A stretch of 64,000 nt of DNA from Steromphala cineraria (GCA_916613615.1 OU744725.1:10336708-10400707), one strand, 5' to 3'; counted from the first letter of the stretch, positions 24,171-38,199 are shown. Numbers and translations are program-made. Notes: generated by a model from the letters alone, not told the origin.

Positions 24171-25319
24171 GTATACATGAGAAAAAATTTGATAAAACTG
24201 ATATTGGTCAAAAACCTATATAGCATAGTTATAGCATAGATATTGGGAAGAAACTACATAATAAACTGTGAATTTGTAAATTAAAAAAAACAAAACTTTT
24301 TTATGCCTTCTTGACAATGTTACACAAAAACATCTTTAAACAATTTTGCGATTTTGAAGGTTCATACTGCTTTAACGACTAACCTGTACATTTGCTATTA
24401 GGTCGTTTACTAAGGAGTCATCATTTCAGTCCAAAGAATGATAATTATAACATTGCAGTAAAGAATATTGACATTCATTTTCAATTATGAGGCCGTGACT
24501 TGGATTTTTACTTTAAAAAACGAAACCGTTGTTAAAACCTTTACAGGAGACAGTGAAACATAGGTCGAGTGTATTTATCGTTTCCACACTGCTTGATGAT
24601 CGTTCTATCGAAAGAAATTTGCCTGAAATTTCAAAATCATTTGGTACCCTTGAGTTGTTACCACTTTAAGAGGTTTGGACATAAAAGAGACAGAGCTGAA
24701 TTTTGAATGACAGAGACTCGTCTGGAGTCTACCCTTTTACCTGTCTATCTTTGTTGTACCTGATGGAGATATGTGTTTATTGTTTGTTTATTTATCATGT
24801 TATTGGTATACATGGTTACATAATCTATAGTGGTCGCATGTAGACCCGTCGAATTCTTAGTTCAGGGTAGCAAAATCAATTCGATGAATGAAACGTCATT
24901 AACACTGGTTAAGTCAGAAAACAATTATACCGTTACAACTCTACAATTATTTGCACGGTTTCTGGCTGTTTGAAGGTTAACGTTAGAATAAAAAACTATT
25001 ATGGATAGGTTTATAAACGATCCGTCTTAATTTATGTGCAGAATGGAACTTTGATTGGTCACAAAGCGATTTCAACCTATTTGGGAATAAATTTCGGCAT
25101 CGATATCGATTACATGAGCAAACTGAACTATGACGAAACGTTTCTCCGAATAAAACTTTTAATGAATATTTGGTAACCAAGATTCCTCACACCTCATAAA
25201 AGTTTTAAAATCCCTTCTTCTGCCCATGTTCAACACCTTTTCTCCGCACTACACCTGAATCTGTCAGTGAACAATTCCAGAAAAAACATGTTTTAATTTC
25301 ATATGGAGAAATAAGCTAG

Positions 25320-25880
25320 ACAAAGTTAAAAAGGATACTGTTATTCTTAATCCGGAAGTGCTGTATCTTCTCAAACTTCAAATTCGCTTCAAAGATTACT
25401 AATGGTTAACAAGGTAAAATATTTGTTAATGATTTTTTAGGTGAAAATGGCATATTTTATTCCAAAGAAGAATTGAGTACTGCATATTCTCTTGATGTTA
25501 ATTTTCTTGATTACGAGAGTGTCAAACGTATCATTCTATGTTATGCTATTTCAGTAAGTTGTATGACTTAAAACTGTGCAATCTTATATTCACAATCAAA
25601 TGTGCAAACACGCGTTTAGGTGATGACATGTTACTTGACTAACGCTTTGTTGGACTCCCTTACTATGATGTCTTAAGAAGTCATTGGTTTGCCCTACACT
25701 GACTTAGATTGGGAATGTTCCAATATTTTTCCAAATACTGACTTAAGATGGTTACAGTATAGAATAATACACAGAATCCTGCCAACGAGACACTTGCTCC
25801 ATAAAGTAAAGTATGTCGACACTTCACTGTGTTCCTTTTACAATGAAACTATTTATCATATGTAGCAAGATCACCACAGG
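25320..25880 (+). mobile_element. Non-LTR retrotransposon (L1/Tx1-like) 3' remnant
   Basis: Broken frames resemble the post-RT region of L1/Tx1-like LINEs: 'EELSTAYSLDVNFLDYESVK' near 25470-25530, then 'WLQYRIIHRILPTRHLLHK' and 'CSFYNETIYHM' at about 25750-25864. The latter matches the zinc-knuckle domain after reverse transcriptase. Stops and frame changes show it is dead. A second copy is at 38200-41100. Confidence 0.7.
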
Positions 25881-27318
25881 ATATACACCTATGACGCATT
25901 CACTAGCGCAACCGATTCTTAACTGCGGCGACAACGACAGCAACAGCTCTAAGACTCGCATCATGAGTAAGTTGAATGCTTATCATAATTAGCCTCAATG
26001 ATGATCTGAAACCATTTGTCTGTATAACCAAACGGTATACTGATGATTTGGTTTGTTTCCTTTATCAATCTTCAAACCCGAGCTATACATTCTTTTGCCG
26101 CGTAGTTTACATTTACATTAATCAAGACCAGAAAGCATATTTCTTGAAACCGTGGTCTATATGTTACGTATCTTATGTAGACAATTGAACACACAGTTTT
26201 CTAATGAACATTGTATATATATATTGTGGCTCAGTATAAAAACTGCATATGTCCTGCATATCAAGGAGTGATGCGACTCTTTCATTTTATATCGATCATT
26301 AGATGTTGAATTTGAAGGTGTGTTTCGACCCTTCATGATAAACTTGCAATAACACACTATATTTATATAAATATTGGTACACACGACATGTACAAGTGCA
26401 ATATCACATCATATAAAATCGATTGAAAACCTCTACCTTTTATAACTTAAAACAATTATGAAAAGTTTGTGTTTGTTATGAATGAAAATGTTTTGATTAA
26501 GTATGTTTTGAAGACGAGAAGTATCATCGATCGATGTGATTGTGTTAAAAAAACTATATTAAAATATTTATTAAGAGTTGTTTGTTTATGTCTCACAAAG
26601 CCAGTTAACATGTAGCTGACGCTTTGGTTGTCATGTTTTGTATAATACTGTAACGTTGCGTTTTGTATTTAAAAAAATACACTACTGCGCTGAAACAAGT
26701 TTGAAAATTCGACGTATTAGGTCGTAATCTATAATATTATCTATCTTAATCAAGGAATACGCAATACTTCAGCTTTCTAGGCCTTTTGCTTTTTGCGACG
26801 AATGCACAAATAGTTATCTTTTAGGAAGTGACCAGTCGTACGATATTTTACGAACGCATCGTTGTGATCAGTTGAGATGATAAATATAGTAAAAAATCAA
26901 AATTATTCCAAATCTTTTCAATACCAATATGTATTAAAATAATCAGTGACATGATGCTCGTTGTGCAAATATCACAGATATGTGCAGATGTCCAACGTCT
27001 GTCTCAGTTTAGGCCCAAATTGCATCGTATGTGATGTTATTAATAATGTTCGTGATGTTAATTTTAACTATTATAATAATTAATAAGAGTCCTCTTCTAA
27101 AACAAATATTATTAATAACTCTATTTGGACAAGTAGTTTTTTAAATTAAATGACGGAAGGCAAGGAGACAATGTTTTACGGTTTTCAACTAACGCAAAAC
27201 AATCACTCATAATGGCAATATGTACAAATATATGCCAATGTACAAATGAAATCAACAACTTTACAATTTTCATATTATATTTATTAGCATACTGTAAACA
27301 GGCTTAATAATGAAGCAC

Positions 27319-27664
27319 TTAAAGGGGCAGTAGCACGTTATAGGGAAAAGTTTATGTCAGGAAAATGAAAATTAATGGTTCCGATTGAAAGACAATGTAT
27401 TTAAACTAAATGGAGCAGTAATAATTAATATAACGTAAAGTTTAGCTGTGCAATTACTTTTTCTTACACAAAATGAATTAAAGGTGTTCACACAAAATGG
27501 CCGCCAATGGATTTTGTGTGAATCTTCATATTTTGTCCTCTGACTATGGATGATTGGTTTGTGTTATGAGATTTTTGACACTGTCAAAATAATAGATTTA
27601 GTATTTACTTACAATTATCAGTAACATATAAAATTATCAAAAAAACGTGCTACTGCCCCTTTAA
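27319..27664. mobile_element. TTAA-flanked MITE, copy 3
   Basis: The element at 27323-27660 (338 bp) is in the same orientation as the copy at 5047, with near-perfect ends AGGGGCAGTAGCACGTT / ACGTGCTACTGCCCCT and TTAA at each side. Confidence 0.87.
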
Positions 27665-27879
27665 AAGGTTTTTAACATCAAACTCAAATTGCATAAGAAT
27701 GGAAAATAATCTTCCCACCAAAAACCTTTCGACGAAAGCAAGAAAAAGTCATTATTGACAATTATTGTAATAATATATTGCTACATTGATGTAACAGAAC
27801 ATAACTATAGAAAGAATGGAACACTTTATGTATTTACCATGACATATAATGCAAAATCAACATTAAGCCACATAATGTT

Positions 27880-28160
27880 ATGATTGAAAGGGTCTTTCCC
27901 AATCGTATCACCTGGTGTTAGGGATATACAAGCTTGTGTTTCCCTCTAGGAGGGTTTACAACGACAACCCCTGACAGGAGGAATTACAATGATTGTAAAC
28001 CCTAATCCTGTCAAACAATTTTAATCACAACCCCTAACACAAGTTCAATCGAAAACTATTTAAGGTTAAAATTTCCACAGATACCATTGCGGGGCTCGAA
28101 CCCGCTCCTTGATCCAAACATCTTTAACGCGGCGCGATGAAAACGAGAAGCTAAGTAACT
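27880..28160 (-). repeat. Possible tRNA-derived SINE fragment
   Basis: On the minus strand at about 28090-28107 a perfect 5-bp T-arm (GCGGG TTCGAGC CCCGC) includes a good pol III B box (GGTTCGAGCCC). Upstream, 'TTAGCTTCTCG' and 'GCGCCGCG' resemble a decayed A box and D-arm of a tRNA. The cloverleaf is not complete, so this is a tRNA-like head of a SINE or a tRNA relic, not a functional tRNA. Confidence 0.35.
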
Positions 28161-31100
28161 CTTATTAATGGTAACATTCCTTTAATTTTTCAGTATATGG
28201 CCAATGAGGCAGAGATATTTTTAATATCAGACCGCCATTGGTACATTGGTACATGATTTCCATGCACTCGATATAACGTGTATCCCTAGGTGGTTCAATT
28301 ATAAGGCACAATAGCGCGGTTGTACGGATGTTATTATTCACTTTAAGGATAAATTAATTTATTTAGTAATACCGATTGACAATAAAGATAAATCATTCAA
28401 CCTCGGTTATGATAAGGGAAAACGCCCATGATTCTTAGGTTTTTCCTTCCTTTCGGGGTCTACAACCTCACTATATGCTCGGTTTCATAGTTTCCCATTG
28501 TTATTGAAGTGTCGGTGATAAAGAGACGGGAACCGATGTTGTTAATATTTCTGCTCAAAGTATCATTAAGTAAAATATAACAATTTTGAAGCGGCACACA
28601 GGCCATGAAAAGCTCTTCTTACAGGTTACAAACTGTCTATCGTCCAAGAAATACCGTAAAAATACCATTCTTTCATTTGAATTGCATACACATATGCTTA
28701 AAATAAGTTCAATAAAATATTGTTCCTGAATGTTGTTTACTTAATGAAAACATCTACATACATACGTAAATTCTTAATCCGTTTTGATATAATCTTTGTG
28801 ATATATTCTTAATTGTTCCTTATTATTTGTGATTGTATTTTTAATAATAGAAATCAGTCTAAATTTCAAGAATACAGATAGTCATTGTGTCCGCGCATTT
28901 GTCGTCTTTGTGCCAGAATATAATATATTTATAAATGTACTTAACTAAATAAGGATGTCAATAACTATTCTACAGGTACAATCAAATATAATCCAACCAT
29001 GTGAATAAGAAGGATATGATATAAATATGTTTATCAATAATTAAACTGAAAATTTAAAAAAGCTTAACAAAACCACAAATGATTCCAAAGATAAGCAAAC
29101 TTAATATCATCAAATAGAAACACGGCAATAAAACATCTATAACATTCTAATAAGATAAACGCATTACTTGCTTTACAACTAATCTAGCTGATTTGACCTT
29201 TAAAAAAGTTGCATAAGAACATAACATGACAATTTAAACATAACATAGACTATATTAAAATACAGGTAACTGGTGTTAAAAGAGACTTCAGATATGTCTT
29301 TTTATTTGTAGATATAGTTCACCCAGATTAACTCGTGATTTCAATACCTTTTTGGAAATGGCACTCTTATCCAACAACGAGTTGTGTATCTTTAAAACAT
29401 AAACATAATATTGACAAATTCATGATATATTTTGTGAGAAAAATCCGTTAGATATATTTAATGATATTTTATGTGAATTAAAGTATTTGTCAGTGAACTC
29501 ACATATGAGTTCTATTGGGGAAAAACTAGTATTGTTGAAGGTGTTTTGAAAGAAAGCATCGAGATGATTTAAGAAACATATAAGTAAAATATTTCCACAA
29601 AAACAAAACAATACTCCATTACAAAATGTACCATACATGTAAAAAAACAGTTTAAACAAAAAACAAATCTAAATGACGAAAACCAGACACAACAAGCATT
29701 AAATGATGAGCCAAATAATTAATACACAGAAACAAAGATGTATACAGGAACAAGGGGAGAATTGGGGAGATAGAAAATATATTTTCATTTCAGCAAAGTA
29801 TGTGTTTGTTATTCTTTAGAATAGAAGCTTTAGCTTATATATTGTACTGTCGATCAGTTTAATAAATACCATCAACAGGTTGTCCAATACTTTACATGAC
29901 AATTACAGTTATGATTTTATATATTCACAAAGAAGTATTTCACAGTGACAACTTGTATTCATCTGAGCTAATATAAAAATTCCTAATCAATATTACTAAC
30001 ATTGCGATGAAACAAAACAAAGAGCAAAAGTCAAAGCAAAGATGAAAATTAACGATATGGAAAGTAGAATATAGGAGGGTTAAAATATTTCAAAAGTATT
30101 AATGAAGTAAGGTAGCAATGTGTCTCGTTCATGAGCGTAAAGTCTTCACACCACGCAGGTGTAGTGTTAATCATGCGAAATTTAAAAATCCATTCTCCCT
30201 CTAAACGGCAGGCAAATATCTTCACAGAAGACAAACTAAATATGAAATGTCGTCTTTAAGAGGCGATTCTTCAACAACAAGACAAAGTTTACAAAAGTGT
30301 GCAATATGATATCTGTATACTTATCAAAAGAGATAAAAGTTCAAATCAATCATAATACTGAATGTGAAACGGATTCCAAATAAGACCATTGGCAACCAAG
30401 CAAAACTGTACAGGAAGCATAAAGGTTACAACATTGTTGGAAAAAAATAAACATGGGGCATGTAGATATTAAAGATTAAAATACAAAAATGACAATAAGG
30501 TTAGGCAAACACCACATTCATAAAACAAGAGCCACAACAAGCTATTGAGCTAAGAAACATTATCCATTACATTAAAACACAACGATAAGAGTGTCCTTGG
30601 GTCTAAAACATAGGCCTACTTGAACTGTTAAATAGATTAGATAGAATCATCAACAAAATGATGTATTACTATCAATACAGACTACAATAAAATATTCTGT
30701 CTGTCATCACTGATGATATTACGATGTTTGCACAGTATGTGTGAGAGATCCAGGATCTCTCAAACTTGAAAGTGACACAGAGCTCACCTGAATATTGAAA
30801 ACCTCATTAATTGATAATGAAATGTTATTTCTTATTTTTAACACAGTCAACATCTATAAGAAGAAATGTTTTCTATACAAAATCACATATGCATTTAATC
30901 ACATTCAAGCAAAGAAATAAAAATAAAGGTCTAACATAAAAAAAATCCCTGCCCATATGGTGTATCAGTGATGTGCCATTGAAAATTCCATATTGTATCT
31001 GTGTATGACAAACTAATATCATCAAGCAAGTTAAACAAAATCAAATTGTTTTTTTAAAAGACACAGAAATTTAAAAAATGAATCGAAGAAAATGAACCTT

Positions 31101-32311
31101 AAATGACTATAAGGATAGCCAAGCCATACTTTCATAGACTAAAGTCAATTCATGCTATTGTGTGATAAGTAACAACAGTCATAGCATTTCTAAAAGGGAC
31201 AACAGTTATTACCTTCATAAAGACATTCATGTACATCACTTGTTGCAATGTTTCATATGTGCATAAAATAATAAATTACCAAGCAACACTAAAAATCTAA
31301 TTTCAAAATCATTTAACATTGAAGAGAAACAACAACAAAATACTAATGCCAAGAATTGAATTCCCAAGCATTAGTGATATAACACTGAAAATATATATCT
31401 CCTCCGTATATCATAGGTTAGTAATTTCAAGCAAGATAAACAAAAGACAAACATTGACGCTTATGCAGCTAGATCATCCAACAAACCAAAAAAACAACAA
31501 ACGAAAGCATCCTTGTTTGGTTAAAAAATAACGGTGTCAATGAATGTTCCCCCTGGAAATATTAATGAGTATTTGTATTTTTGTATAAGCCAATACATTC
31601 ATTACAAGTATACAAAGCATTACATAATCTAGTTTTCTTGTGTTTTAAACAAAAGAAACAACAGTTCATATCAAACATAAAACTCTACATGAAACTATCT
31701 CCATTAGTATCACACTAAAACAAAATGGCTGTAGTACAATGCTGTGGGCAAAAGAGAACAAAAGCTACATCAAAAGAAAATATGAAAGACACCAAATTCA
31801 AAAGACTATAAAGATAAGCAAACCCTTAACAAATTTACTGATTTCATGATATTTTTACAATCCAAATCAATTATAAAATTACAGTATAAAGTGTATGGTC
31901 GTAAAATCATTATTCCATCAAGCCATATCAACAAGATGGTGCTACGATGTGGAAACATGTATTTGTTTGAGCTCCTGAATATCTCACTCTAGTTATATTT
32001 TTCTAAATAGTTTCAATTGCAAATAGCCAGGATGAACTTGCTTTCCAGTTAAGGCTGACATCGAAGAAGTATTAACTACATGTGTTCGAGACTTTTGACG
32101 TTAGCTATACTTTTTACCTTAAATGGCATGAAATAGATATTCATCTGGGTAACATATTCCACAAATCTATATGGCACTCTTTAAAAGTCATAAATCACAT
32201 ATGAAAAAGTAAAACTGTAGTAGTTGTAGTTCTTATCAAAGGAACAAATCAAAGAAAGGCCAATAAACAAAGCTCAACTGGGACATTTGCTATAATCAAC
32301 TTTAAGAATCC

Positions 32312-32430
32312 TGGGCCTCCTTTCACAAAGCAACCTTTACTAAGGTTGAACTTAACTGCCATTCCTTAACAATGCACTTAGGCTATTTAAGAACTTACGA
32401 TCACCTTATGGCTTTGTGAAAGGGGACCCA
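32312..32430. mobile_element. Small TIR element in IAP 3' UTR, copy 2
   Basis: Ends 'GGGCCTCCTTTCACAAAGC' and 'GCTTTGTGAAAGGGGACCC' are inverted repeats of about 19 bp with mismatches, related to the copy at 19834. It ends only 12 bp past the stop codon of the IAP gene, so it is very likely transcribed in that gene's 3' UTR. Confidence 0.75.
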
Positions 32431-32441
32431 TTTCGGCAACT

Positions 32442-35400
32442 TCAACGTCGTCTATTGACAGACGACATGTCTGCCAGATGGACCCGGACTGACCCCCTGA
32501 TGGATGACCGACAGAGTGGACAGCGCTCCAGGGCCGGAGTGCAGGTGACACAGGCCAGTAGATGACCACAGGGCAGGAAGACGATATTGGCTGATTCATC
32601 CAGACAGATCTTGCACAGACCGGATTCTCGCAGCTCGCGGGTCTCCTCACTCAGGGTCGTCATCACTGCTCTACCTGTATATGCAGTTGAATTAAACAAA
32701 GTTTTGTACACTCAAGTTCAGTGTTGGTCCTGTTTCAAGTGGCCAACCTTCAACTGTTTACATGGGGTTGCAAATATATTTTGGTCAAGACACTCACATA
32801 GCATATTGACACACTTAAACAGAAAACGGTACAAATGGAATGTTTATGAACATCTATTTATCGCCTCGAACGAATCCATTGGAATTACTGGAAACATTAA
32901 TGAGCATATCCTTGACAGTCTGTGTTTGCTATATTCAAAATCGAACCTTTACATTAGCAGGTGGTCTTATTTACCTAATCTTACTTGCGGATTGAATATC
33001 ACTACATACAACATCACGTGGAGTTCTTATTTCACAAGCCATGCATTCATAAATACATCTCGTAAGTATCTTAACATGGTTAATTTAATACAACAACGAA
33101 AGTATCCATTGATCCAATGCAAATAAGAAATTACAGGATACGCGAAACAACCAAAGGGTCATGTGAAAATAGGAACAATGTCCCTCTTGAGGGTAAGGTT
33201 CTTAGCAAAAGCTGACCACAAAACTTTACTGCAAGCACATGAGAAAATAACCTACTCGGCCTGTTCATACTGCGCCTTGCAAGACTTGCAGAAGGTGTTC
33301 TACTTGTTCTGGTGACCGGCATACTGTGACTGCCATCTCGATCAGCGCCGTCTGATGAACTGCTGTATGGTGCAGACTGGTATCCTTCATCAAGACTCCT
33401 GTACGTGTTACCATCACCCTGGGTCATAGCCTCGGTTTCATCTCTTCGTCCATCCATGTAAACACCATTCAAAGCAGACGGTGCGGAATCGGGTGTGCTT
33501 GATTCGAAGCTTGATGTTTGGTTTCCAGGAACGGCATTTCCTTCTTGAGGGGCATCACTGACGAGCTTCTCCAGAATAGTCTCAAGTTGAATCGAATTGG
33601 GATCTGTAGGTGGCAATTACCATTCCATATATAATGTGCGAGCTTAAAGTGACGGAAGAGGCTACGGTCGACATTCCGAAAAGCCGAAAAGCGGTAATTT
33701 GATCATGGAACCTTTCTTTTAAAAAAATCTGGAATTCTAGTATCATCGTGAAAATGTGTCTTTAACACTGACATTTTAAACATTCTACCTACATTAATTT
33801 TTCACATTATGTCCCATAAGGAAATACGAATTTGTCCGAGAATACATCCTCAGCATTGCGGCGGTCCCTACCTTCATACCATTCTGTAAATATCGGATAA
33901 AATGTCACATGTATTATTATCATTAAGCCATCTTTCCACAATTACGAAGCCTACAATTAACAAGCCTACACTTGTTGTTTTACAATGTCACCCTTTCGCG
34001 CTGTGTTATGTACTTAACAAAAAGGGGAACTAAAGTTATATCATTTAAAAACACTTGCATGGTCTTCTTACCTTGGTTTGTTTCGACACTTTTGAAATGT
34101 CTCAAGACCTCGTCGCGAGCGAACCCCATTTCAAGAAGCCTCTTGCAAACTGGCCTTGACAGAGTGTCACTATCATCTGAGAGAAAGAATTTTACTATCA
34201 TACAGGCTTAGAGTTTGTACGAAAACAACATTGTAACTAAATGTAGGGCTATATTGATTAGTAGTCCCATTCGTAAAACACTTACCACAAGGCGGTCCAT
34301 GGTGAAGAACTGGTGAGTTCTGAAAGCAGTCGAACAATTCTGTGATATCTGTACTAACATTTAGCGTTCATATATCTTTAAACCTATAACTGTGTAAATT
34401 CAATCACATGTCAAAATTTCTAACAGAAAAGGTAAAAAGGATGCATGTAGGTTTTTTCAAAGATCATGTTAAAACTTGAATAATAAAAAAAATATAACCA
34501 ATGACGATATATATCAATGCTAAACATATAATTGAATAATAAGGTATAACTGTCAGCAGATACGAATATATATGCATTGACCTCATACCTGCTGGGCCCC
34601 ACCAGTAGAGGCCAGAGTATCTTCGATGAAGGATTGACCTTTAACCCTCCTGACATATTGACAAGACTCATTGCGGTTGATGTGTTCCCTCCAGGGGTCG
34701 TCCTCCACACTCCATGTTCTCAGTCCAACACCACAGCAGAAACAGCGCACACAGTCACCGTAACCTATCGAGATAGAATGAATATATATACTATTTGAAA
34801 CATCAAGCATTTTAACAAGACCCTTCTCCCCAATCTTTTGAGATCATTAAACCAAATATCATTGTCAAAAGGTCGGGAACCAAGCTGCTTGATATTCACA
34901 CCATTTTCTTTCCAGTTTGATTTTTAGATCGATAGATATTTAAACTTAAATCAAAATACAATATTTTTGGCGTCATTTGAACAAAATAACATCTTGTAAG
35001 TGTTTACAGATATGAAAGAGTTTTCTGTTCACCTGCATAGAAGAAGCCTGCAGGAACCAAATCAGCAGGTCTCTTGCTATTTGCCAGAGGCCAATCCTTG
35101 AAAGATTCCATTCTTGTTCTTGAAAGCTGATAATTGGGATGCTTCGCGTTGTCAACTTGCACGTCCACTGTAGATAATCCGCCGTGAGCTTGACTTTGTG
35201 CTTGAACCCTTGTAGAAGACTCGTTACCGAGACCCGAGTTATTTAGCAATGAAGATGAAGATTGAGGGCTTTCCGCTGGTCTTCCCTCACTTTCATTTAT
35301 GAAGTTGGATAGAGGTGTTTCATTAGAGTGAATAGGTATGTTGGACGAGTCATGTCCAGATATGAAGTGGCATCCAGGGGAAATTCTACGATGTATTTCA

Positions 35401-37658
35401 GCAGGTTTGTCCAGTCTTCCCCATCCACTGTGGGTGACTCTGCAGCTGAAGCATCTCGTCTCGTCGCCATTACCTGTTGCAAAGAAGCCAGCAGCTGCTA
35501 GAAGGATGCTCGAGCCTGAGATCATGGTCCTGTTGAAGGTCCCCAGTCTGAAGCCTTCGTATCTCATCCTGTCATCCTGGCTTAGCTGAGTACCAAACTT
35601 GTCAAAGTGTTGTCTTAACGACTTAAATGGAGCAATTGTGAGATGTTGTGAGACAGTGAAATTGTTGAACAAAATGTTGTAAAGGTCTTCTGATTTGTTA
35701 ACGCCTTTCTCCATTCTTTGTACTTCATATTCATCATCAGCCATATCTTTGTTACATAAAATATGCCCTCTCTTCACGATATCAAAAAAGGATAACTTCT
35801 GTTTGCTTGCACTCAACCATACACAATTTTTCCCAATATTGAAGTCTACAAAAGACCTTCTTGACTTGTTCAAACCTCTGTCTGTCATATCAGTGTCTTT
35901 GTTCAGGCCACATTTTATTTCTTCATATTCATCAATCAGTTTTGATAGTCGATTTTTCAGACTTACGAACAAGTGATCATATGTGTCACCAGCCATCTGA
36001 CATATTGTGATCATTTCTCGGTGTGTCATTGCGGCATTATGAATTAACCCTGGATTTGATAAATTCAATCCTATCAAAAATGTTTTATTGATGTTCCATT
36101 CTCTCTTTGTCAACGTGAGTAATGTTTTCGCTCCTGAACACGATAACAAATCGCCGCCATGAAATAAATATATTCTCGTTTTAGCAAAATAATCAGAAAT
36201 GATTTCTTGTCCAATATCTGTCAGTTCTATCCAATTTGTTGTGTCAATCAACATCGTTGTTACACGTGATAACACACTCGTCTCTGCTCTATTTACTAAA
36301 GGATAAAACCCCAGAAATTCTTCAAAGGAGTTTGGTTGCCGTAGTGCTAGTGGCCCATCTCTGGAACTGTGAGATAGAAGTTCGGTTAACATACTGTTGG
36401 CCACATCAATCTCTGGTATTTGTTGTTTTATTGACATCACAGGTAATATTTGACATTTGTAGTGATATCTTGATCGTTCAATCAGTTGATGATGTGACAG
36501 CTTCAACAGTTCCCTTGTCAAATCTGTGTCGACCTCATCTGTAATCTCTTCACTTTCTCTGAAACATCTTATATGATCTTCAATTCTTCTGAAGTCTTTG
36601 CTGTTCTCTTCCCGTCGACTGATAACTCTGGTGTTATCTTCTCTTGTGGCCTCTTTCCTTCTGTTGACATCCTCAACTGAGTTCACTAACGTTTTGCAGT
36701 GTGTTCCTAGTACTTTCTCTGAAGTTCTTGCGTTCAATAAAACCTTTTCACTTTTGGTTTGCGGCCTTGTATCAACTTTAATTACACCATTTGTCAATGT
36801 ATATTGTTGCTCTGTATCTTCTCTTCCATCCCATTCTTTTGGTTTCATTTCCGATAGGTCCCATTTAATCCTAATAGGTTCCTTTCTTGTTCTTTTTTTC
36901 ACCTCTTTCTCTCCTTTCCTTAGTTCTGATGTGTTCGCCCTCTTGACGATAACTGTATCCGTCTTCTTTCTTGAAGCAACTGTATTACATGTTCTTGTAT
37001 TTATTTCTTTTCCGTCCATTTCCCTCAAGCTCCCACCTAGACTGATAAATCTCTTTTCAGTCACTTCGATTCTTTCCAGTCTTTCACTTATATTTAGATC
37101 CAGTAGTTCTTCTTTTCTTTTCGATTCTATTATGATGAGTTCATATGTGTCTTGTATAAAAGAACCAATTTCCCATTCACCCCGATCGTTTGTATCACCT
37201 TCTCTTTTCTTTGATTGGCCTTTATTTCTTCCAGTGAAAAACAGTCTTTCGTTCGCCTTCATTGTATTTTCTTTTCTCCTTTGGGTTGTCCTAGCAGAAC
37301 CTTTACTTAACGGTAGAAGTTGCCTTGTGTGTTCGGTTTGGTTTGATGGACTGCAATTTATTTGCATCATATTTCCAATTCTTCTCTTCACTCCCGATAC
37401 TTCATTTTTCTTTTTATATTGCAATTCTGCAGGTGGTTCCTCCCTGCTTATTGCACTTTTGAACCTACATTTACTCGTTTTGACATGCAGGGTTTCAGAT
37501 GTCTTTTTCTTTTCCAACTTTTTTAATCGAGGCCACCATTGGTTCCAACCTGTAGAGCAATGGTTTTCATATGTTGCTTCCTGTACCCTCAATACAGGCA
37601 CCTTCTGTTTCCCTCCATGTCCTTCCTTTACCCGATGGATAATTATTTCTTTGACCAT
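32442..37658 (-). CDS. Giant inhibitor-of-apoptosis protein: unknown N-terminus, 2 BIR, UBA, RING (1173 aa)
   Basis: Six exons (35033-37658, 34589-34764, 34286-34319, 34072-34176, 33256-33603, 32442-32674) close in frame to 1173 residues. BIR1 spans about 698-768 (CFSC, 16 residues, His, 6, Cys). BIR2 spans about 840-910, split by an intron, with 'VRCFCCGVGLRTW' and 'DDPWREH', same spacing. A UBA-like segment follows (about 948-980, 'CKRLLEMGFARDEVLRHF'), then a Ser-rich linker. The C3HC4 RING at about 1117-1154 (CKIC, CGHLLAC, CPLC) is the E3-ligase module of IAPs. The order matches the XIAP/cIAP group, lacking CARD. The ~697 residues before BIR1 are Lys/Arg/Glu-rich for ~400 residues, then more globular, and match no family I recognise. 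The ATG has an in-frame TGA 18 bp upstream and a good context (GCAATGG). Expected role: ubiquitin-dependent control of caspases or NF-kB signalling. An alternative acceptor could lengthen the 34-base exon, but the phase then fails with the strong BIR2 donor. Confidence 0.9.
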
Positions 37659-38199
37659 TGCGGATGATACATATCATTCAAGGTGTCTAAAAATAATAAT
37701 GCTTTGATCGGATAACCTGCAACAGTTTGAAAGGAGTTGCCGGAGCTAATTTTCGTTCAGGATAATTCAACACGTATCTGTAGTTTCAACTGAAAAGAAA
37801 TAATAGGATTCATATGTATATTTGATCATATGTTAATTCATATATAAGTAAAAGGTTGAGTTGGTTGCAAATATGAGTCCATTACCTGTATAAATACAAT
37901 CCGTATACGGCGATATAAACATGTGAGAACGTTTAAACGAATTATGTCATTACAGACTAAATGCAAAATAATATCATTGATTGGGCTAAGTTTGGTAACG
38001 GGAAAGGAAATTAGATCGACAAAAAGGGGGAAACCAACCAAACAAACTCTTAAAACTAGAGTCAAGGACATTTTTGAATAGGTCCTTTACTGTCTTTGGA
38101 AAAAATACGGAACCACTACAACAGAGAGTACATGTAAACAAATACTTCAAGAATTAAAGCTTATTTATTATTATACACGGTAAAAGGACACTGATATTA

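Larger units (their letters stand above)
22149..25320. other. Gene-free region with mobile-element debris
   Basis: No supported gene. It holds a TTAA-type MITE (22865-23226) and a repeat at about 23735-24170. The rest is AT-rich sequence without recognisable content; the small open frames lack codon continuity and splice context. Confidence 0.6.
25900..32310. other. Long AT-rich gene-free interval
   Basis: Between the LINE remnant and the IAP gene, apart from the MITE at 27319 and the SINE-like sequence at 27880-28160, I see no coding exon, RNA gene or repeat array. Short minus-strand frames such as 29420-29659 have no domain resemblance. The 3' UTR of the IAP gene probably occupies the right edge. 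Confidence 0.55.

Noticed and set aside
28081..28160. tRNA gene
   Set aside because: Only the T-arm is intact. The anticodon and D arms do not fold, so a SINE head or relic is more likely.
36598..37707. 369-codon plus-strand open frame rich in Ser, Leu and Phe
   Set aside because: It is antisense to the IAP long exon. Its hydrophobic composition is what the complement of Lys/Glu/Arg-rich codons gives, and the minus frame continues into clear BIR domains.
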